DNA of 64,000 nucleotides from Methylovirgula sp. 4M-Z18 (GCF_037890675.1 NZ_CP149574.1:2046001-2110000); one strand, 5' to 3'; counted from the stretch's first letter, positions 1 through 11,856 are shown. Made by a program: numbers and translations. The notes: a model not told the origin generated them from the sequence alone.

Positions 1-5
1 AGACG

Positions 6-36
6 GGGGCGGCTCTCGGGCCGCCCCTTCTTTTTT
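6..36 (+). terminator. Rho-independent terminator of a gene left of the window
   Basis: A perfect 8-bp stem (GGGGCGGC at 6-13, GCCGCCCC at 20-27) with a 6-nt loop is followed by a T-rich tract ending in six T at 31-36. It should end a rightward transcript from a gene outside the window. Confidence 0.85.
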
Positions 37-138
37 AGCGGAACAAAGGCTTGCCATGGATGGGCAGAGTCTTCTAGAACGGCGTTAGCGCTTTGGCGCT
101 TAACCGGATTTGGCCTGACTGCGAGGCTAGATTCGCGT

Positions 139-214
139 GGGCGGTTAGCTCAGTTGGTAGAGCATCTCGTTTACACCGAGAGGGTCGGCGGTTCGAGCCC
201 GTCACCGCCCACCA
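139..214 (+). tRNA. tRNA-Val (anticodon TAC)
   Basis: A full cloverleaf is readable: acceptor GGGCGGT, D-arm GCTC/GAGC, anticodon stem TCTCG/CGAGA with loop TTTACAC (anticodon TAC), T-arm with GGTTCGAGCCC, and a 3' acceptor strand followed by A and an encoded CCA at 212-214. It decodes GUA and other GUN valine codons. Confidence 0.97.
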
Positions 215-231
215 GTCCGTGCTGAGGTAGT

Positions 232-918
232 GTGACGGCATCAAAGCTCGTGCTCTCATCGGTGGCAGCCTGCGCCATGTTGCTTTGCGCGAGCCTTTCG
301 GCACGTGCGGAGATGACCTTCAAGGTCGTGACCTTGGGGGATCCGGCCAAGTGCGGCGCCAAATGCCCGCAGGCCGTCGCCGCAACCGGTGACATCACCG
401 TTGGCACAGCCGAATCATTCGTCGCGTTCCTGCATGAGCAAAAATTCGGCAATCTGCGCAATGTGATTCTCCTGCATTCGCCCGGCGGCAATGTTTATGG
501 CGCCATGGAATTCGGCCTGGTGCTGCGCAAGCTCAAGATCGGGGTGATCGTCGCCAAGGCGGAAAGCGTTGATTCGGCGGACAGCGGGGAAACCTACATG
601 TTGCCCGGCCGCTGCATGTCGGCCTGCGTCTACGCCTTCATGGGTGGCGTCAAACGGCTGGTGCCCGATCCGAGCGCCGTCGGCATCCATCGTATGTCAC
701 GCCCGCAATACGGCAGGAATCCTGAGGGCAGGGGGGCGGTACCGCTGCGTAACTTTGCCTCTGACGACATGGTGAACGGATTGCGCGCCTATTCCGCGTC
801 GATGGGCGTAAGCCCGGATCTGATCACGACCGCCGAGCAATATGCCCCTGATTCCATTCATGTGTTGAGCCATGCGGAAATGATGAAATGGCATCTGGTT
901 ACGCCCAATTCTAAATGA
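232..918 (+). CDS. Secreted ClpP/crotonase-fold protein
   Basis: A 228-residue protein with a GTG start and a Sec signal peptide (hydrophobic core about residues 5-22, cleavage near SARA). The mature part looks like the periplasmic ClpP-like proteins (COG3904 type) common in Alphaproteobacteria. The segment HSPGGNV resembles the glycine-rich oxyanion loop, CMSACVYAF carries a candidate nucleophilic serine, and GIHRM a candidate histidine. Substrate is unknown, and family members often show no proven peptidase activity. It starts 17 nt after tRNA-Val and has no evident operon partner. Several cysteines in the exported part could form disulfides. The family assignment is fairly sure and the function is inference. 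Confidence 0.75.
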   Translation: MTASKLVLSSVAACAMLLCASLSARAEMTFKVVTLGDPAKCGAKCPQAVAATGDITVGTAESFVAFLHEQKFGNLRNVILLHSPGGNVYGAMEFGLVLRKLKIGVIVAKAESVDSADSGETYMLPGRCMSACVYAFMGGVKRLVPDPSAVGIHRMSRPQYGRNPEGRGAVPLRNFASDDMVNGLRAYSASMGVSPDLITTAEQYAPDSIHVLSHAEMMKWHLVTPNSK

Positions 919-939
919 AAAAGATGCGGATATTGGCGC

Positions 940-968
940 TTGACTTCATAGGCGAGCTGCCATATTCC
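940..968 (+). promoter_or_regulatory. Probable sigma-70 promoter of tRNA-Asp
   Basis: TTGACT at 940-945 and TATTCC at 963-968 are separated by 17 bp, about 43 bp before the tRNA-Asp gene. The fit to housekeeping promoters is good at -35 and weaker at -10. Confidence 0.5.
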
Positions 969-1011
969 CACACCACCGAAGGCGAGGCGCTGATGCGGCG
1001 CATCGTTCTGC

Positions 1012-1088
1012 GGGGGAGTAGCTCAGTTGGTTAGAGCGTCGGCCTGTCACGCCGAAGGTCGCGGGTTCGAGCCCCGTCTCTCTCGCCA
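1012..1088 (+). tRNA. tRNA-Asp (anticodon GTC)
   Basis: The cloverleaf reads GGGGGAG acceptor, GCTC/GAGC D-arm, TCGGC/GCCGA anticodon stem with loop CTGTCAC (anticodon GTC), T-arm GCGGG/CCCGT, acceptor CTCTCTC, discriminator G and encoded CCA. The discriminator G fits an aspartate tRNA. Two G-U pairs occur in the acceptor stem. Confidence 0.97.
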
Positions 1089-1170
1089 TTCACCCATCGG
1101 GTGAATGGGCCGAGCCGATCGTGGCTGCGAAGATGAGCGCGAAATCTGCAATTCATTCAATACATCTCAT

Positions 1171-1926
1171 TCAATACGTCGCGCGTCCCCCCGACAGATC
1201 GAACACCGCGCCGGTGGTGAAGGAATTTTCCTCGCTCGCCAGCCATGCCACCATGGCCGCCACTTCCTCGACTTTCAAAAATCTGCCGCGCGGGATGCGC
1301 GCGAGCATATAGTCGATGTGTTCCTGGCTGATCTGGTCGAAGATCCTGGTCTTGGCCGCGGCGGGCGTGACGCAGTTGACCGCGATGTTGTGCGTCGCCA
1401 ATTCCTTCCCGAGTGACTTAGTGAGCGCGATGACGCCGGCTTTGGCGGCCGAATAGGCGGCGGCGTTCGGATTGCCCTCCTTGCCGGCGATCGACGAGAC
1501 ACTGACGATGCGGCCATAGCCGCGCTCGATCATGCCCGGCACGACGGCCTTGCAGCAGTGAAACGGCCCGGTGAGGTCGACGTCGAGGATGCGCCGCCAA
1601 TCCTCGACCGGATAATCGACGACGGGCATCGTGGGGCCGGAAATGCCGGCATTGTTGACCAGAATATCGATCCCACCGAAATCGTCCTGGGTGACGCTCA
1701 GGGCCGTTTTCACCGATTTGAAGTCGGTTTGGTCCATCGTAACCGCCAAAACCTCGCCCAATTCCATGAGGCGCGAGGCGGTATGGCCCAAAAGCTCGGA
1801 ATCGCGGTCCCACAGCGCAACCTTGGCGCCTGATTCGAGCAGGCGTGCCGCAATCGCATAGCCGATGCCCTGCGCCGCGCCCGTCACTGCGGCAATCCGT
1901 CCCGCAAGGTCGATCTTATTGGTCAT
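1171..1926 (-). CDS. SDR family NAD(P)-dependent oxidoreductase
   Basis: A 251-residue classical short-chain dehydrogenase. The Rossmann cofactor motif GAAQGIG lies near residue 15, NNAG near residue 90, and the catalytic set Ser (VSVSSIAG) plus Tyr-x3-Lys (YSAAKAG) near 140-160. The start was set at ATG 1926 because GGGAGG lies just upstream and the protein begins normally there. Reading further upstream would run into the nuo promoter region. It resembles FabG-type 3-oxoacyl or sugar/polyol dehydrogenases, and the substrate cannot be told. It is divergent from the nuo operon with about 250 bp between them. Confidence 0.85.
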   Translation of the reverse strand: MTNKIDLAGRIAAVTGAAQGIGYAIAARLLESGAKVALWDRDSELLGHTASRLMELGEVLAVTMDQTDFKSVKTALSVTQDDFGGIDILVNNAGISGPTMPVVDYPVEDWRRILDVDLTGPFHCCKAVVPGMIERGYGRIVSVSSIAGKEGNPNAAAYSAAKAGVIALTKSLGKELATHNIAVNCVTPAAAKTRIFDQISQEHIDYMLARIPRGRFLKVEEVAAMVAWLASEENSFTTGAVFDLSGGRATY

Positions 1927-2034
1927 ATTGGCCTCCCTGGCTGCATAGCCGGCCTGAATACTAACCCCGCGCCGCGCGCTTCGTCGAGCGGATGTAGCGG
2001 GCTCAAAAAGGGGCTTTGGCGGCCAGGGCCAAGA

Positions 2035-2063
2035 CTGACGGAGCCTTTCTGTTGCCATATATT
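2035..2063 (+). promoter_or_regulatory. Candidate promoter of the nuo operon
   Basis: CTGACG (2035-2040) and TATATT (2058-2063) with a 17-bp spacer, about 115 bp upstream of the preferred nuoA start. It is the best sigma-70-like match in the gap between the divergent SDR gene and nuoA. Only sequence likeness supports it. Confidence 0.35.
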
Positions 2064-2184
2064 GCGTTGCGGCGACGTAGCATCTTGCGCCTGCTCGCCC
2101 AGTGGGATAGTGCCTTAGAGCATGTCTAAGGTTCTCCTCGCGGAGCACCTGACGACCGTCTCGATCCTGGAGCTTTTGGCCATC

Positions 2185-2550
2185 ATGCCAGGTCTTTTGA
2201 GTCAGTATCTTCCGCTTGTCGTGTTCATCGGCATTTCCGCGGTGATCGGCATCGCTCTGCTCGTTGCCCCCTTCCTGCTTGCTTTCAAAGCGCCCGATAC
2301 CGAGAAGCTGTCGGCATATGAGTGCGGTTTCAATGCTTTCGACGATGCCCGCATGAAATTCGACATCCGATTCTATCTGGTGTCGCTGCTGTTCATCATT
2401 TTCGATCTCGAGGTTGCATTCCTCTTCCCCTGGGCGGTCGCGTTCAAGGAAGTTGGCGTGGCCGGCTTTTGGTCGATGATGGTCTTCCTCACGGTGCTGA
2501 CCATCGGCTTCGTTTATGAGTGGCGCAAGGGAGCGCTCGAATGGGATTGA
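2185..2550 (+). CDS. nuoA: NADH-quinone oxidoreductase subunit A
   Basis: Membrane subunit of respiratory complex I, 121 residues, with three transmembrane helices and the family hallmarks YECGF and [18 protein letters not shown]. It helps form the quinone-side junction with NuoH and NuoJ. The start at 2185 gives the usual family length. An in-frame ATG at 2122 would add 21 residues (142 in total) and cannot be excluded, because neither start has a strong ribosome binding site. It is the first gene of the nuo operon and its end overlaps the nuoB start. Confidence 0.93.
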   Translation: MPGLLSQYLPLVVFIGISAVIGIALLVAPFLLAFKAPDTEKLSAYECGFNAFDDARMKFDIRFYLVSLLFIIFDLEVAFLFPWAVAFKEVGVAGFWSMMVFLTVLTIGFVYEWRKGALEWD

Positions 2551-3125
2551 TCCTCGACACCCGCAATGCTGCAACGGCTCAAGGCGCGACCGGTCTGATC
2601 GACCCATCGACCGGCAAGCCGGTGGGAAGCACCGACAAGTATTTCGGCGAGATCAACAACGAACTCGCCGATAAGGGCTTTCTCGTCACGACGACCGACG
2701 ATCTGATCAACTGGGCGCGCCAGGGCTCGCTCATGTGGATGACCTTCGGTCTCGCATGCTGCGCCGTCGAAATGATGCAGCTCTCCATGCCCCGTTATGA
2801 CGTCGAGCGCTATGGTTTTGCGCCGCGCGCCTCCCCGCGCCAGTCGGACGTGATGATCGTGGCCGGCACGCTCACCAACAAAATGGCTCCGGCGCTGCGC
2901 AAAGTTTATGACCAGATGCCCGAGCCGCGCTATGTCATCTCCATGGGCTCCTGCGCGAACGGCGGCGGGTATTACCATTATTCCTATTCGGTGGTCCGTG
3001 GTTGCGACCGGATCGTGCCGGTAGACATCTATGTGCCCGGCTGCCCGCCGACGGCGGAAGCGCTGCTGTATGGCGTGCTGCTCCTGCAGCGCAAAATTCG
3101 CCGCACCGGGACGATCGAACGATAA
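2541..3125 (+). CDS. nuoB: NADH-quinone oxidoreductase subunit B
   Basis: A 194-residue [13 protein letters not shown] subunit that carries the terminal [4Fe-4S] cluster N2, which passes electrons to quinone. The ligand cysteines are visible in [17 protein letters not shown] and [11 protein letters not shown]. The ATG at 2541 overlaps the nuoA stop, with GGGAG just upstream. A GTG 21 nt earlier is less likely. It works with NuoC and NuoD, which follow. Confidence 0.96.
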   Translation: MGLILDTRNAATAQGATGLIDPSTGKPVGSTDKYFGEINNELADKGFLVTTTDDLINWARQGSLMWMTFGLACCAVEMMQLSMPRYDVERYGFAPRASPRQSDVMIVAGTLTNKMAPALRKVYDQMPEPRYVISMGSCANGGGYYHYSYSVVRGCDRIVPVDIYVPGCPPTAEALLYGVLLLQRKIRRTGTIER

Positions 3126-3203
3126 TCCGCTTCCTAGCGGATCGAATTTGCTCTGCGCGCGATGATCAACCTTGCGCAGCGACGTTGAAATTGAGGCTTC
3201 CTG

Positions 3204-3812
3204 ATGGACGACACACTCAAAACCCTTGGTGATCAAATCGCCACAGCGCTGCCGGGCAGCGTGACCGGCGTGAAGCTCGCCTTTGGGGAGCTGACGCTGG
3301 AGGCGGAGGCCGCGAAGATTGTCGAGGTGCTCACCTATCTGCGTGACGACCCGAACTGCCAGTTCGTCAACTTCATCGACATCTGCGGCGTGGATTATCC
3401 GGCTCGCGCGAAACGCTTCGACGTGGTTTACCATCTGTTGAGCCCGCGGAAGAATCTGCGCATCCGCGTGAAAGTGCAGACGGATGAAACCACGCCCGTG
3501 CCGTCGGCGATTTCGGCTTTCCCGGCGGCGAACTGGTTCGAGCGCGAAGCTTATGACCTCGTCGGTGTTCTCTTCTCGGGGCATCCGGATCTGCGCCGCA
3601 TTCTGACAGATTACGGCTTCGAGGGGCATCCGCTGCGCAAGGACTTCCCGATGACCGGCTTTGTCGAAGTGCGTTACGACGACGAGCAGAAGCGCGTCGT
3701 CTACGAGCCCGTGAAATTGCCGCAAGAGTTCCGCCAATTCGATTTCCTCTCCCCGTGGGAGGGCAATCCGGAATATGTGATCCCGGGCGACGAGAAGGCG
3801 AAGGGGCAATAA
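3204..3812 (+). CDS. nuoC: NADH-quinone oxidoreductase subunit C
   Basis: A 202-residue [13 protein letters not shown] subunit (30-kDa family) with no cofactor. It binds NuoB and NuoD in the quinone module. The family signature is seen in [14 protein letters not shown] and [23 protein letters not shown]. NuoC and NuoD are separate genes here, as is usual in Alphaproteobacteria, and not fused as in enterics. It is separated from nuoB by 78 bp and from nuoD by one base. Confidence 0.96.
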   Translation: MDDTLKTLGDQIATALPGSVTGVKLAFGELTLEAEAAKIVEVLTYLRDDPNCQFVNFIDICGVDYPARAKRFDVVYHLLSPRKNLRIRVKVQTDETTPVPSAISAFPAANWFEREAYDLVGVLFSGHPDLRRILTDYGFEGHPLRKDFPMTGFVEVRYDDEQKRVVYEPVKLPQEFRQFDFLSPWEGNPEYVIPGDEKAKGQ

Positions 3813-3813
3813 A

Positions 3814-5004
3814 ATGACCGAACAGAACCTTCGCAATTTTTCCATCAATTTCGGGCCGCAACATCCGGCGGCGCACGGCGTGTTGCGCCTGGTGCTGGAA
3901 CTTGACGGCGAAGTGGTCGAGCGCGTCGATCCGCATATCGGTCTCCTGCATCGCGGCACCGAAAAGCTGATGGAAGCGCGCACCTATTTGCAGAACGTGC
4001 CGTATTTCGATCGTCTCGACTATGTCGCGCCGATGAACCAAGAGCATGCCTATTGCCTGGCGATCGAAAAGCTCGCGGGTCTGGAAGTGCCTTACCGTGG
4101 CCAACTCATTCGTGTGCTGTTCAACGAAATTGGCCGCATTCTTTCCCACCTTCTCAACGTCACCACGCAGGCCATGGACGTTGGCGCGCTTACCCCGCCG
4201 TTGTGGGGCTTCGAGGAGCGTGAAAAGCTGATGGTGTTCTATGAGCGGGCTTGCGGCGCGCGTATGCACGCGAATTATATCCGGCCGGGCGGCGTGCATC
4301 AGGACCTGCCGCAAAAGCTGATCGACGATATCGGCGCCTGGTGCGATCCGTTCCTGAAGGTCTTGGACGATCTGAGCGATCTGTTCATCGAGAACCGCAT
4401 CTTCAAGCAGCGCAACGTAGATATCGGCGTCGTCACCTTGGAAGATTGCTTCAAATGGGGCTTCACCGGAGTCATGGTGCGCGGCTCCGGCGCGGCCTGG
4501 GACCTGCGCAAGAGCCAGCCCTACGACTGCTACGAGGAGATGGAATTCGACATCCCCGTCGGCAAGAACTGCGATAATTACGACCGCCAGTGCATCCGTA
4601 TGGAAGAGATGCGCCAGTCTGTCCGCATTATGAAGCAGTGCGTTGAAAAGCTGTCTTCGTCCAAGGGACAAGGCGAGATTCTGGCGCCGAAGCACAAGAT
4701 GACGCCGCCGCGCCGCGCCGACATGAAGAAATCGATGGAATCGCTGATCCATCATTTCAAGCTCTACACCGAAGGCTTCAAAGTGCCGGAAGGCGAAGTC
4801 TATGCGGCGGTCGAAGCGCCCAAGGGCGAATTCGGCGTCTATCTCGTCTCGGACGGCAGCAACAAGCCCTACCGCGCCCACATCCGCGCCCCAGGCTTCG
4901 CCCATCTCCAGGCCATGGACTTCCTGTGCCGCAAGCACATGCTGGCCGACGTTTCGGCGATCCTCGGCTCCATCGATATCGTGTTCGGCGAGGTGGATCG
5001 GTGA
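3814..5004 (+). CDS. nuoD: NADH-quinone oxidoreductase subunit D
   Basis: A 396-residue 49-kDa-type subunit that forms the quinone pocket with NuoB. It is evolutionarily related to NiFe-hydrogenase large subunits but has lost the metal-binding cysteines. The N-terminal [13 protein letters not shown] motif carries the conserved quinone-binding histidine loop, and the C-terminus ends in IVFGEVDR as is usual. It starts one base after the nuoC stop, which suggests translational coupling. Confidence 0.97.
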   Translation: MTEQNLRNFSINFGPQHPAAHGVLRLVLELDGEVVERVDPHIGLLHRGTEKLMEARTYLQNVPYFDRLDYVAPMNQEHAYCLAIEKLAGLEVPYRGQLIRVLFNEIGRILSHLLNVTTQAMDVGALTPPLWGFEEREKLMVFYERACGARMHANYIRPGGVHQDLPQKLIDDIGAWCDPFLKVLDDLSDLFIENRIFKQRNVDIGVVTLEDCFKWGFTGVMVRGSGAAWDLRKSQPYDCYEEMEFDIPVGKNCDNYDRQCIRMEEMRQSVRIMKQCVEKLSSSKGQGEILAPKHKMTPPRRADMKKSMESLIHHFKLYTEGFKVPEGEVYAAVEAPKGEFGVYLVSDGSNKPYRAHIRAPGFAHLQAMDFLCRKHMLADVSAILGSIDIVFGEVDR

Positions 5005-5048
5005 TGCCCTCCGCCCGCGCCCGTTTGTATTGTTAAGGACCTAATCTC

Positions 5049-5732
5049 GTGAGCGTTCGCAGACTAGCTGACAAACAACCCGAAAGCTTTGCTTTCACGC
5101 CCGAGAACGAGGCGTGGGCGAAGACGCAGATCGCCAAATATCCGCAGGGCCGGCAGGCCTCCGCGGTGATTTCGCTGTTGTGGCGGGCGCAGGCGCAGAA
5201 CGAATATTGGCTGCCCAAAGCGGCCATCGAATATGTCGCTCGCCTTCTGGATATGCCCTATATCCGCGTGTTCGAAGTCGCGACGTTCTACACGATGTTC
5301 AACCTGTCGCCGGTGGGCAAATATTATGTCCAGCTCTGCGGCACGACGCCCTGCATGTTGCGCGGTGCCAACGACATCAAGAAGGTGTGCGAGCAGAAGA
5401 TCGGCCCGCAAAGCAAGGTCTCGAGCGACGGCAAGTTCTCGTGGCTGGAGGTCGAGTGCTTGGGCGCGTGCTGCAATGCGCCGATGGTGCAGATCAATGA
5501 CGACTATTACGAAGACCTGACGCCGGAAAACTTCACCAAGCTGCTCGACGATCTTGCCGCCGGCAATCCGGTGCACATCGGCTCGCAACAGGGCCGCGTC
5601 AGCTCGGAGTTTGCACCCGGCAAGAGCACGACGCTGAAGGATCCGTCGCTCTATGACGGTTCGGTGATCGGCACCTGGCGCAAGCGTTTTGAAGAAGTTC
5701 CGGCGGCACCGGCCGCCGCGCCGCAGAGTTAA
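5049..5732 (+). CDS. nuoE: NADH-quinone oxidoreductase subunit E
   Basis: A 227-residue thioredoxin-like 24-kDa subunit that carries the [2Fe-2S] cluster N1a. The four cysteines lie in [10 protein letters not shown] and [10 protein letters not shown]. It has a GTG start with AAGGA about 10 nt upstream. The C-terminal tail after about residue 190 is alanine- and proline-rich, as in other alphaproteobacterial NuoE. With NuoF and NuoG it forms the NADH dehydrogenase module. Confidence 0.96.
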   Translation: MSVRRLADKQPESFAFTPENEAWAKTQIAKYPQGRQASAVISLLWRAQAQNEYWLPKAAIEYVARLLDMPYIRVFEVATFYTMFNLSPVGKYYVQLCGTTPCMLRGANDIKKVCEQKIGPQSKVSSDGKFSWLEVECLGACCNAPMVQINDDYYEDLTPENFTKLLDDLAAGNPVHIGSQQGRVSSEFAPGKSTTLKDPSLYDGSVIGTWRKRFEEVPAAPAAAPQS

Positions 5733-5743
5733 GGATTTGGCCG

Positions 5744-7051
<1,308 letters not shown>

Positions 7052-7062
7052 TAGGTATCCAA

Positions 7063-7617
7063 ATGTCGGGCACAGGACGGATCGAAATAAAGAATGAACT
7101 GAGGGGCGTCAGCGGCTGGCTGATGTTCGCGGTTCTTTATTTATTTTTGACCGGGCTAGGCAATGTTTACCTAGCATTTGTATCTCTTAACAGTTCCGAT
7201 CCTAGCCCACTTGCATTGCCTTTTCCGTATATGGCCGCGAAGGCCATAGCTGCAATGGGTTTTGCAGTTTTTGGATGGTATTGTGCCATTAGACTTGCTT
7301 CTGAAAAGCCGAATGCGCCAAAAGTAACAATTGCGTACTATGGTATATTGCTTGGGGTAACCTCGTTCTTTGCGCTCGTATCTTATTCGACAATCAGAAG
7401 TCTTGCGGCTGAAGCAGGATTTGATTCTTTCGTCTACGAGACAAGAACTATTCCCATCATGTTTCAGCTTATCGGCGTAGGGGCTGAATGTATCATATGG
7501 ATGATGTATTTTTCAAAATCGAAGCGCGTGAAGAATACGTATTCCTTGAATAATGTAGAGGCACAATCAAGTAGGGCGGAGTTAGCAGCTGCTCCTTCTT
7601 TGACAGGTGATAAGTAA
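7063..7617 (+). CDS. DUF2569-like membrane protein inserted in the nuo operon
   Basis: A 184-residue protein with four predicted membrane segments (about residues 15-37, 52-76, 88-110 and 125-150). The N-terminal GVSGWLMF and the C-terminal YFSKSKRVKNTYS match the DUF2569 family, whose function is unknown. It sits between nuoF and nuoG with an 11-bp gap on the left, and its stop overlaps the nuoG start by one base (TAATG), so it must be co-transcribed with nuo. Its DNA is clearly poorer in G+C than the neighbouring nuo genes (many A/T third positions), which suggests recent acquisition. It is not a known complex I subunit. A role as an accessory or assembly factor is only a guess from position. 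Confidence 0.8.
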   Translation: MSGTGRIEIKNELRGVSGWLMFAVLYLFLTGLGNVYLAFVSLNSSDPSPLALPFPYMAAKAIAAMGFAVFGWYCAIRLASEKPNAPKVTIAYYGILLGVTSFFALVSYSTIRSLAAEAGFDSFVYETRTIPIMFQLIGVGAECIIWMMYFSKSKRVKNTYSLNNVEAQSSRAELAAAPSLTGDK

Positions 7618-9689
7618 TGAGCAAAATCATCATTGACGGTCAGGAGCTCGACGTTCCACCCGAATATACGCTGCTCCAGGCCTGCGAAGTGGCCGGCGCG
7701 GAAATTCCGCGTTTCTGCTTCCATGACCGGTTGTCGATCGCCGGCAATTGCCGCATGTGCCTGGTCGAAGTGAAGGGTGGCCCGCCGAAGCCGACCGCGT
7801 CTTGCGCCATGGCCGTGCGCGATCTGCGCCCCGGCCCGAACGGCGAACCGCCGGTCGTCGTGACCAATTCGCCGATGGTGAAGAAGGCGCGCGAAGGCGT
7901 GATGGAGTTCTTGCTCATCAACCATCCGCTCGATTGCCCGATCTGCGATCAGGGCGGCGAATGCGATCTGCAAGACCAGGCCATGGGTTTTGGCGTCGAC
8001 ACCTCGCGCTATCACGAGAACAAGCGCGCGGTCGAAAACAAATATATCGGTCCGCTGGTGAAGACCGAGATGACCCGCTGCATCCATTGCACGCGCTGTG
8101 TCCGCTTCACGGCGGAGGTCGCCGGCACGGGCGACATGGGCGCCATCGGCCGCGGCGAGGATATGGAGATCACCACCTATCTCGAACAGGCGATGACCTC
8201 GGAACTGCAGGGCAATGTCGCCGATCTGTGCCCCGTCGGCGCGCTGTTGCCGAAGCCGCAGAATTTCCGCGCCCGTCCGTGGGAATATGTCAACACCGAA
8301 TCCGTCGACGTGATGGACGCGCTCGGGTCGAGCATCGTCATCAATTCGCGCGGCCGCGAGGTGATGCGCATCGTTCCGCGGACCAATGACGACGTGAACG
8401 AGGAATGGATTTCCGACAAGACCCGCCATGCGGTGCCGGGCTTGAAGACGCAGCGTCTCGACCGCCCCTATGTGCGCAAAGACGGCCGCCTGCAGCCCGC
8501 AAGCTGGCAGGAGGCTTTTGCCGTCATTGCCGCCAAGGTGAAGGCGGCCGCCCCGGCCAGGATCGGCGCGATCGCCGGCGATCTGGCGAGCGTCGAGGAA
8601 ATGTATGCGCTCAAGGCGCTGATCACCTCGCTCGGGTCGGGCAATATCGATTGCCGCCAGGACGGCACCAAGCTCGATCCGGCGCATGGCCGTGCGTCCT
8701 ATCTTTTCAATGCCAGCGTGGTCGGCATCGAATCCGCCGATGCTCTGCTCATCGTCGGCTCGAACCCGCGCAAGGAATCGCCGGTGCTGAACGCCCGCAT
8801 CCGCAAGCGCTGGCTCAAGGGCAATTTCCCGATCGGGGTGATCGGCGAGAACGCCGACCTGACCTATCATTACCAATATCTCGGCGCTGGCACGGAGACG
8901 CTCAATCAAGTGGTCGCGGGCCAGGGCTTTGGCGAGATTCTCGCGAAGGCGCAAAAGCCGCTGATCGTGGTCGGGCAGGGCGCCTTGACCCGTGACGATG
9001 GCCTTGCGGTCCTCTCCGCGCTCGCCAAGCTGAATCCGGTGCGCGAGGGCTGGAACGGCCTCAGCGTGCTGCATACAGCGGCTGCGCGGGTCGGGGGGCT
9101 CGACATTGGCTTCGTGCCGCAGATGGAAGGCTTGAACGCCCAGGCGATGGCGCAAGCCGGTGCGCTCGACGTCCTGTTCAATCTCGGGGCGGACGAAATC
9201 GACATCGCGCCGGGCGCGTTCGTGATCTACCAGGGCACCCATGGCGACCGTGGGGCGCATCGCGCCGACGTCATCCTGCCCGGCGCCGCCTATACGGAGA
9301 AGTCGGGCATCTACGTGAACACGGAAGGGCGCGCCCAGATTGCCGACCGCGCGGGCTTCCCGCCCGGCGAGGCGCGCGAAGATTGGGCGATCTTGCGGGC
9401 GCTGTCCGACGCGCTCGGCAAGCGTCTGCCGTTCGACACGCTCGGAGCCTTGCGCAAGCTCGTCGTGCAGGAGCATCCGGTTCACGGCCATATCGGCGGG
9501 TTGACGCAGGCGGACAGCCACGACATCGGCAAACTCGCCGACCTCGGTGGGGCGCTGCTCAATCAGCCGTTTGCGTCGACGGTGCGCGATTTCTACCTCA
9601 CCAACCCGATCGCTCGGGCCTCGAGCGTGTTGGCTGAATGTTCGAAATTGGCGCAAGAGCGTGAACACCACCAGCAGGCAGCGGAATAG
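7617..9689 (+). CDS. nuoG: NADH-quinone oxidoreductase subunit G
   Basis: A 690-residue 75-kDa subunit that carries the iron-sulfur clusters linking NADH oxidation to NuoI. The N-terminal ferredoxin-like part has CRMCLVE, the cluster segment [13 protein letters not shown] and CIHCTRC, followed by a molybdopterin-oxidoreductase-like domain without cofactor. Its ATG overlaps the stop of the DUF2569 gene, whose 3' end supplies the GGTGA ribosome binding site. Translation of nuoG is therefore tied to that inserted gene. Confidence 0.96.
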   Translation: MSKIIIDGQELDVPPEYTLLQACEVAGAEIPRFCFHDRLSIAGNCRMCLVEVKGGPPKPTASCAMAVRDLRPGPNGEPPVVVTNSPMVKKAREGVMEFLLINHPLDCPICDQGGECDLQDQAMGFGVDTSRYHENKRAVENKYIGPLVKTEMTRCIHCTRCVRFTAEVAGTGDMGAIGRGEDMEITTYLEQAMTSELQGNVADLCPVGALLPKPQNFRARPWEYVNTESVDVMDALGSSIVINSRGREVMRIVPRTNDDVNEEWISDKTRHAVPGLKTQRLDRPYVRKDGRLQPASWQEAFAVIAAKVKAAAPARIGAIAGDLASVEEMYALKALITSLGSGNIDCRQDGTKLDPAHGRASYLFNASVVGIESADALLIVGSNPRKESPVLNARIRKRWLKGNFPIGVIGENADLTYHYQYLGAGTETLNQVVAGQGFGEILAKAQKPLIVVGQGALTRDDGLAVLSALAKLNPVREGWNGLSVLHTAAARVGGLDIGFVPQMEGLNAQAMAQAGALDVLFNLGADEIDIAPGAFVIYQGTHGDRGAHRADVILPGAAYTEKSGIYVNTEGRAQIADRAGFPPGEAREDWAILRALSDALGKRLPFDTLGALRKLVVQEHPVHGHIGGLTQADSHDIGKLADLGGALLNQPFASTVRDFYLTNPIARASSVLAECSKLAQEREHHQQAAE

Positions 9690-9700
9690 GATTTCAGGAC

Positions 9701-10744
9701 ATGAACGGCTGGCTACTTCCTCTTCTGCTCATCCTCGGCAAAAGCCTTCTGCTGCTGGTGCCGCTGCTGATCATCGTGGCGTATATCATTTACGCCGACC
9801 GCAAGATCTGGGCGGCGGTGCAATTGCGGCGCGGCCCGAACGTGGTCGGCCCGTGGGGCTTGCTGCAAAGCTTCGCCGACATGCTCAAATTCGTGTTCAA
9901 GGAGCCGATCATTCCGGCGAGCTCGAACAAGGGCGTGTTTCTGCTCGCGCCGCTGGTCACCTGCACCTTGTCGCTCGCGGCCTGGGCGGTCATTCCCGTC
10001 GCCGACGGTTGGGCCATCGCCAATCTGAATGTCGGCATTCTCTACGTTTTCGCGATTTCGTCTTTGGGCGTCTATGGCATCATCATGGGCGGCTGGGCGT
10101 CGAACTCGAAATATCCGTTCCTGTCGGCGCTGCGTTCGGCCGCGCAAATGGTGTCCTACGAAGTGTCCATCGGCTTCGTGATCATTACCGTGCTGCTCTG
10201 TGCCGGCTCGCTCAATCTCAACGATATCGTACGCGCGCAGCAGGAACATGGGCTCGCCACCTTGCTCGGCGTGCCGTGGCTGACCTTCCTCAATTGGTAC
10301 TGGCTGCCGCTGTTCCCGATGTTCGTCGTCTTCTTCATTTCGGCCCTGGCGGAAACCAACCGTCCGCCGTTCGATCTGGCCGAAGCGGAATCCGAGCTTG
10401 TCGCCGGTTTCATGGTCGAATATTCGGCTTCGCCCTACATGCTCTTCATGCTCGGCGAATATGTGGCGATCATGAGCATGTGCGCTCTGACCACCATTCT
10501 GTTCATGGGCGGGTGGTCCTCGCCGCTCGGTTTTGCGCCTTTCACTTGGATCCCGGGAATTTTCTGGTTCCTCGCCAAGGTGCTCCTTGTGTTCTTCATG
10601 TTCGCCATGGTGAAGGCTTTCGTGCCGCGCTACCGCTATGACCAGCTGATGCGCCTGGGCTGGAAAGTCTTCTTACCTATTTCGCTTGCGTCCGTGGTGG
10701 TGGTTGCAGGCTTCCTGCAATTGACCGGCTGGGCCGGAGGTTAA
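9701..10744 (+). CDS. nuoH: NADH-quinone oxidoreductase subunit H
   Basis: A 347-residue membrane subunit with about eight helices. It forms the quinone chamber and connects the two arms. Family signatures are [19 protein letters not shown] near residue 30 and [20 protein letters not shown] near 220, which contain the conserved acidic residues of the quinone and proton path. It starts 11 nt after nuoG. Confidence 0.97.
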   Translation: MNGWLLPLLLILGKSLLLLVPLLIIVAYIIYADRKIWAAVQLRRGPNVVGPWGLLQSFADMLKFVFKEPIIPASSNKGVFLLAPLVTCTLSLAAWAVIPVADGWAIANLNVGILYVFAISSLGVYGIIMGGWASNSKYPFLSALRSAAQMVSYEVSIGFVIITVLLCAGSLNLNDIVRAQQEHGLATLLGVPWLTFLNWYWLPLFPMFVVFFISALAETNRPPFDLAEAESELVAGFMVEYSASPYMLFMLGEYVAIMSMCALTTILFMGGWSSPLGFAPFTWIPGIFWFLAKVLLVFFMFAMVKAFVPRYRYDQLMRLGWKVFLPISLASVVVVAGFLQLTGWAGG

Positions 10745-10748
10745 GATC

Positions 10749-11237
10749 ATGAAACTGATACAATCTGGCAAAGCGCTGTTCCTGAGTGAATTCGTCGCCG
10801 CCTTCGCGCTGTCCATGCGCTATTTCTTCAAACCCAAGGCCACGCTGAACTATCCGCACGAGAAAAACCCGCAGAGCCCGCGCTTCCGCGGCGAACATGC
10901 CCTGCGCCGCTATCCCAACGGCGAGGAGCGCTGCATTGCGTGCAAGCTCTGCGAGGCGATCTGCCCGGCCCAGGCCATCACCATCGAGGCGGGCCCGCGC
11001 CGCAACGACGGCACGCGCCGCACCACCCGTTACGATATCGACATGGTGAAGTGCATCTATTGCGGCTTCTGCCAGGAAGCCTGTCCGGTCGACGCGATCG
11101 TCGAGGGGCCGAATGGCGAATTCGCCGTCGAGACGCGCGAGGAGCTTTATTACGACAAACAGCGCCTGCTCGACAATGGCGCGCGATGGGAGCGCGAACT
11201 CGCTCGCAACATCGCGCTCGACGCGCCGTATCGCTGA
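10749..11237 (+). CDS. nuoI: NADH-quinone oxidoreductase subunit I
   Basis: A 162-residue subunit with two ferredoxin-type [4Fe-4S] sites (N6a and N6b), [16 protein letters not shown] and [16 protein letters not shown]. It relays electrons from NuoG to NuoB. The N-terminal amphipathic stretch packs on the membrane arm. It lies 4 nt after the nuoH stop. Confidence 0.97.
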   Translation: MKLIQSGKALFLSEFVAAFALSMRYFFKPKATLNYPHEKNPQSPRFRGEHALRRYPNGEERCIACKLCEAICPAQAITIEAGPRRNDGTRRTTRYDIDMVKCIYCGFCQEACPVDAIVEGPNGEFAVETREELYYDKQRLLDNGARWERELARNIALDAPYR

Positions 11238-11251
11238 GGAGACCTTAAAAG

Positions 11252-11854
11252 ATGAATATGCCTACGGTCTTCTTCTATCTTTTCTCGACGATCCTCATCG
11301 TCTCGGCCTTCATGGTGATCGCCTCGCGCAATCCCGTGCATTCGGTGCTGTTTCTCATTCTCGCCTTCGTGAACGCCTCGGGGCTCTTCATCCTGATGGG
11401 GGCGGAGTTCCTGGCGATGATCCTGATCGTCGTCTATGTCGGCGCGGTGGCGGTGCTGTTCCTGTTCGTCGTGATGATGCTCGACGTCGACTTTGCCGAA
11501 TTGCGGCAGGGCTTCCTGCAATATCTGCCGCTCGGCGCGGTGATCGGTATCGTTCTGGTGTCGGAACTGATCTATGTGGTCGTGGGCGGCTGGTCACATG
11601 CGGAAACGGTGGCCGTTGCGGCGTCGCCTGATGCGCTTACAAACACCAAGGCGCTCGGAGAGGTTCTCTACACCAAATATATGTTCTTCTTTCAGGCCGC
11701 CGGTCTGGTGCTCCTGACCGCCATGATCGGCGCGATCGTGCTGACCTTGCGGCACAAACCCGGCGTGAAGCGGCAAAATATCGCGGCGCAGAACGCGCGG
11801 ACCATCGAGACAGCCATCGAGGTGCGCAAAGTGCCCTCCAAAGCGGGGATCTGA
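11252..11854 (+). CDS. nuoJ: NADH-quinone oxidoreductase subunit J
   Basis: A 200-residue membrane subunit with five predicted helices. The conserved segment [19 protein letters not shown] near residue 50 contains the pi-bulge helix and its invariant tyrosine and glycine. It is part of the proton-pumping arm near the quinone site. The C-terminal hydrophilic tail (from about residue 165) is normal for the group. Confidence 0.96.
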   Translation: MNMPTVFFYLFSTILIVSAFMVIASRNPVHSVLFLILAFVNASGLFILMGAEFLAMILIVVYVGAVAVLFLFVVMMLDVDFAELRQGFLQYLPLGAVIGIVLVSELIYVVVGGWSHAETVAVAASPDALTNTKALGEVLYTKYMFFFQAAGLVLLTAMIGAIVLTLRHKPGVKRQNIAAQNARTIETAIEVRKVPSKAGI

Positions 11855-11856
11855 GG

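Noticed and set aside
74-304. Minus-strand frame over tRNA-Val with a protein-like end (SNRRPSRCKRDALPTEL)
   Set aside because: This is the well-known antisense translation of a tRNA gene. The same artefact appears over tRNA-Lys, tRNA-Phe and the fMet remnant. It did help confirm the fMet scar.
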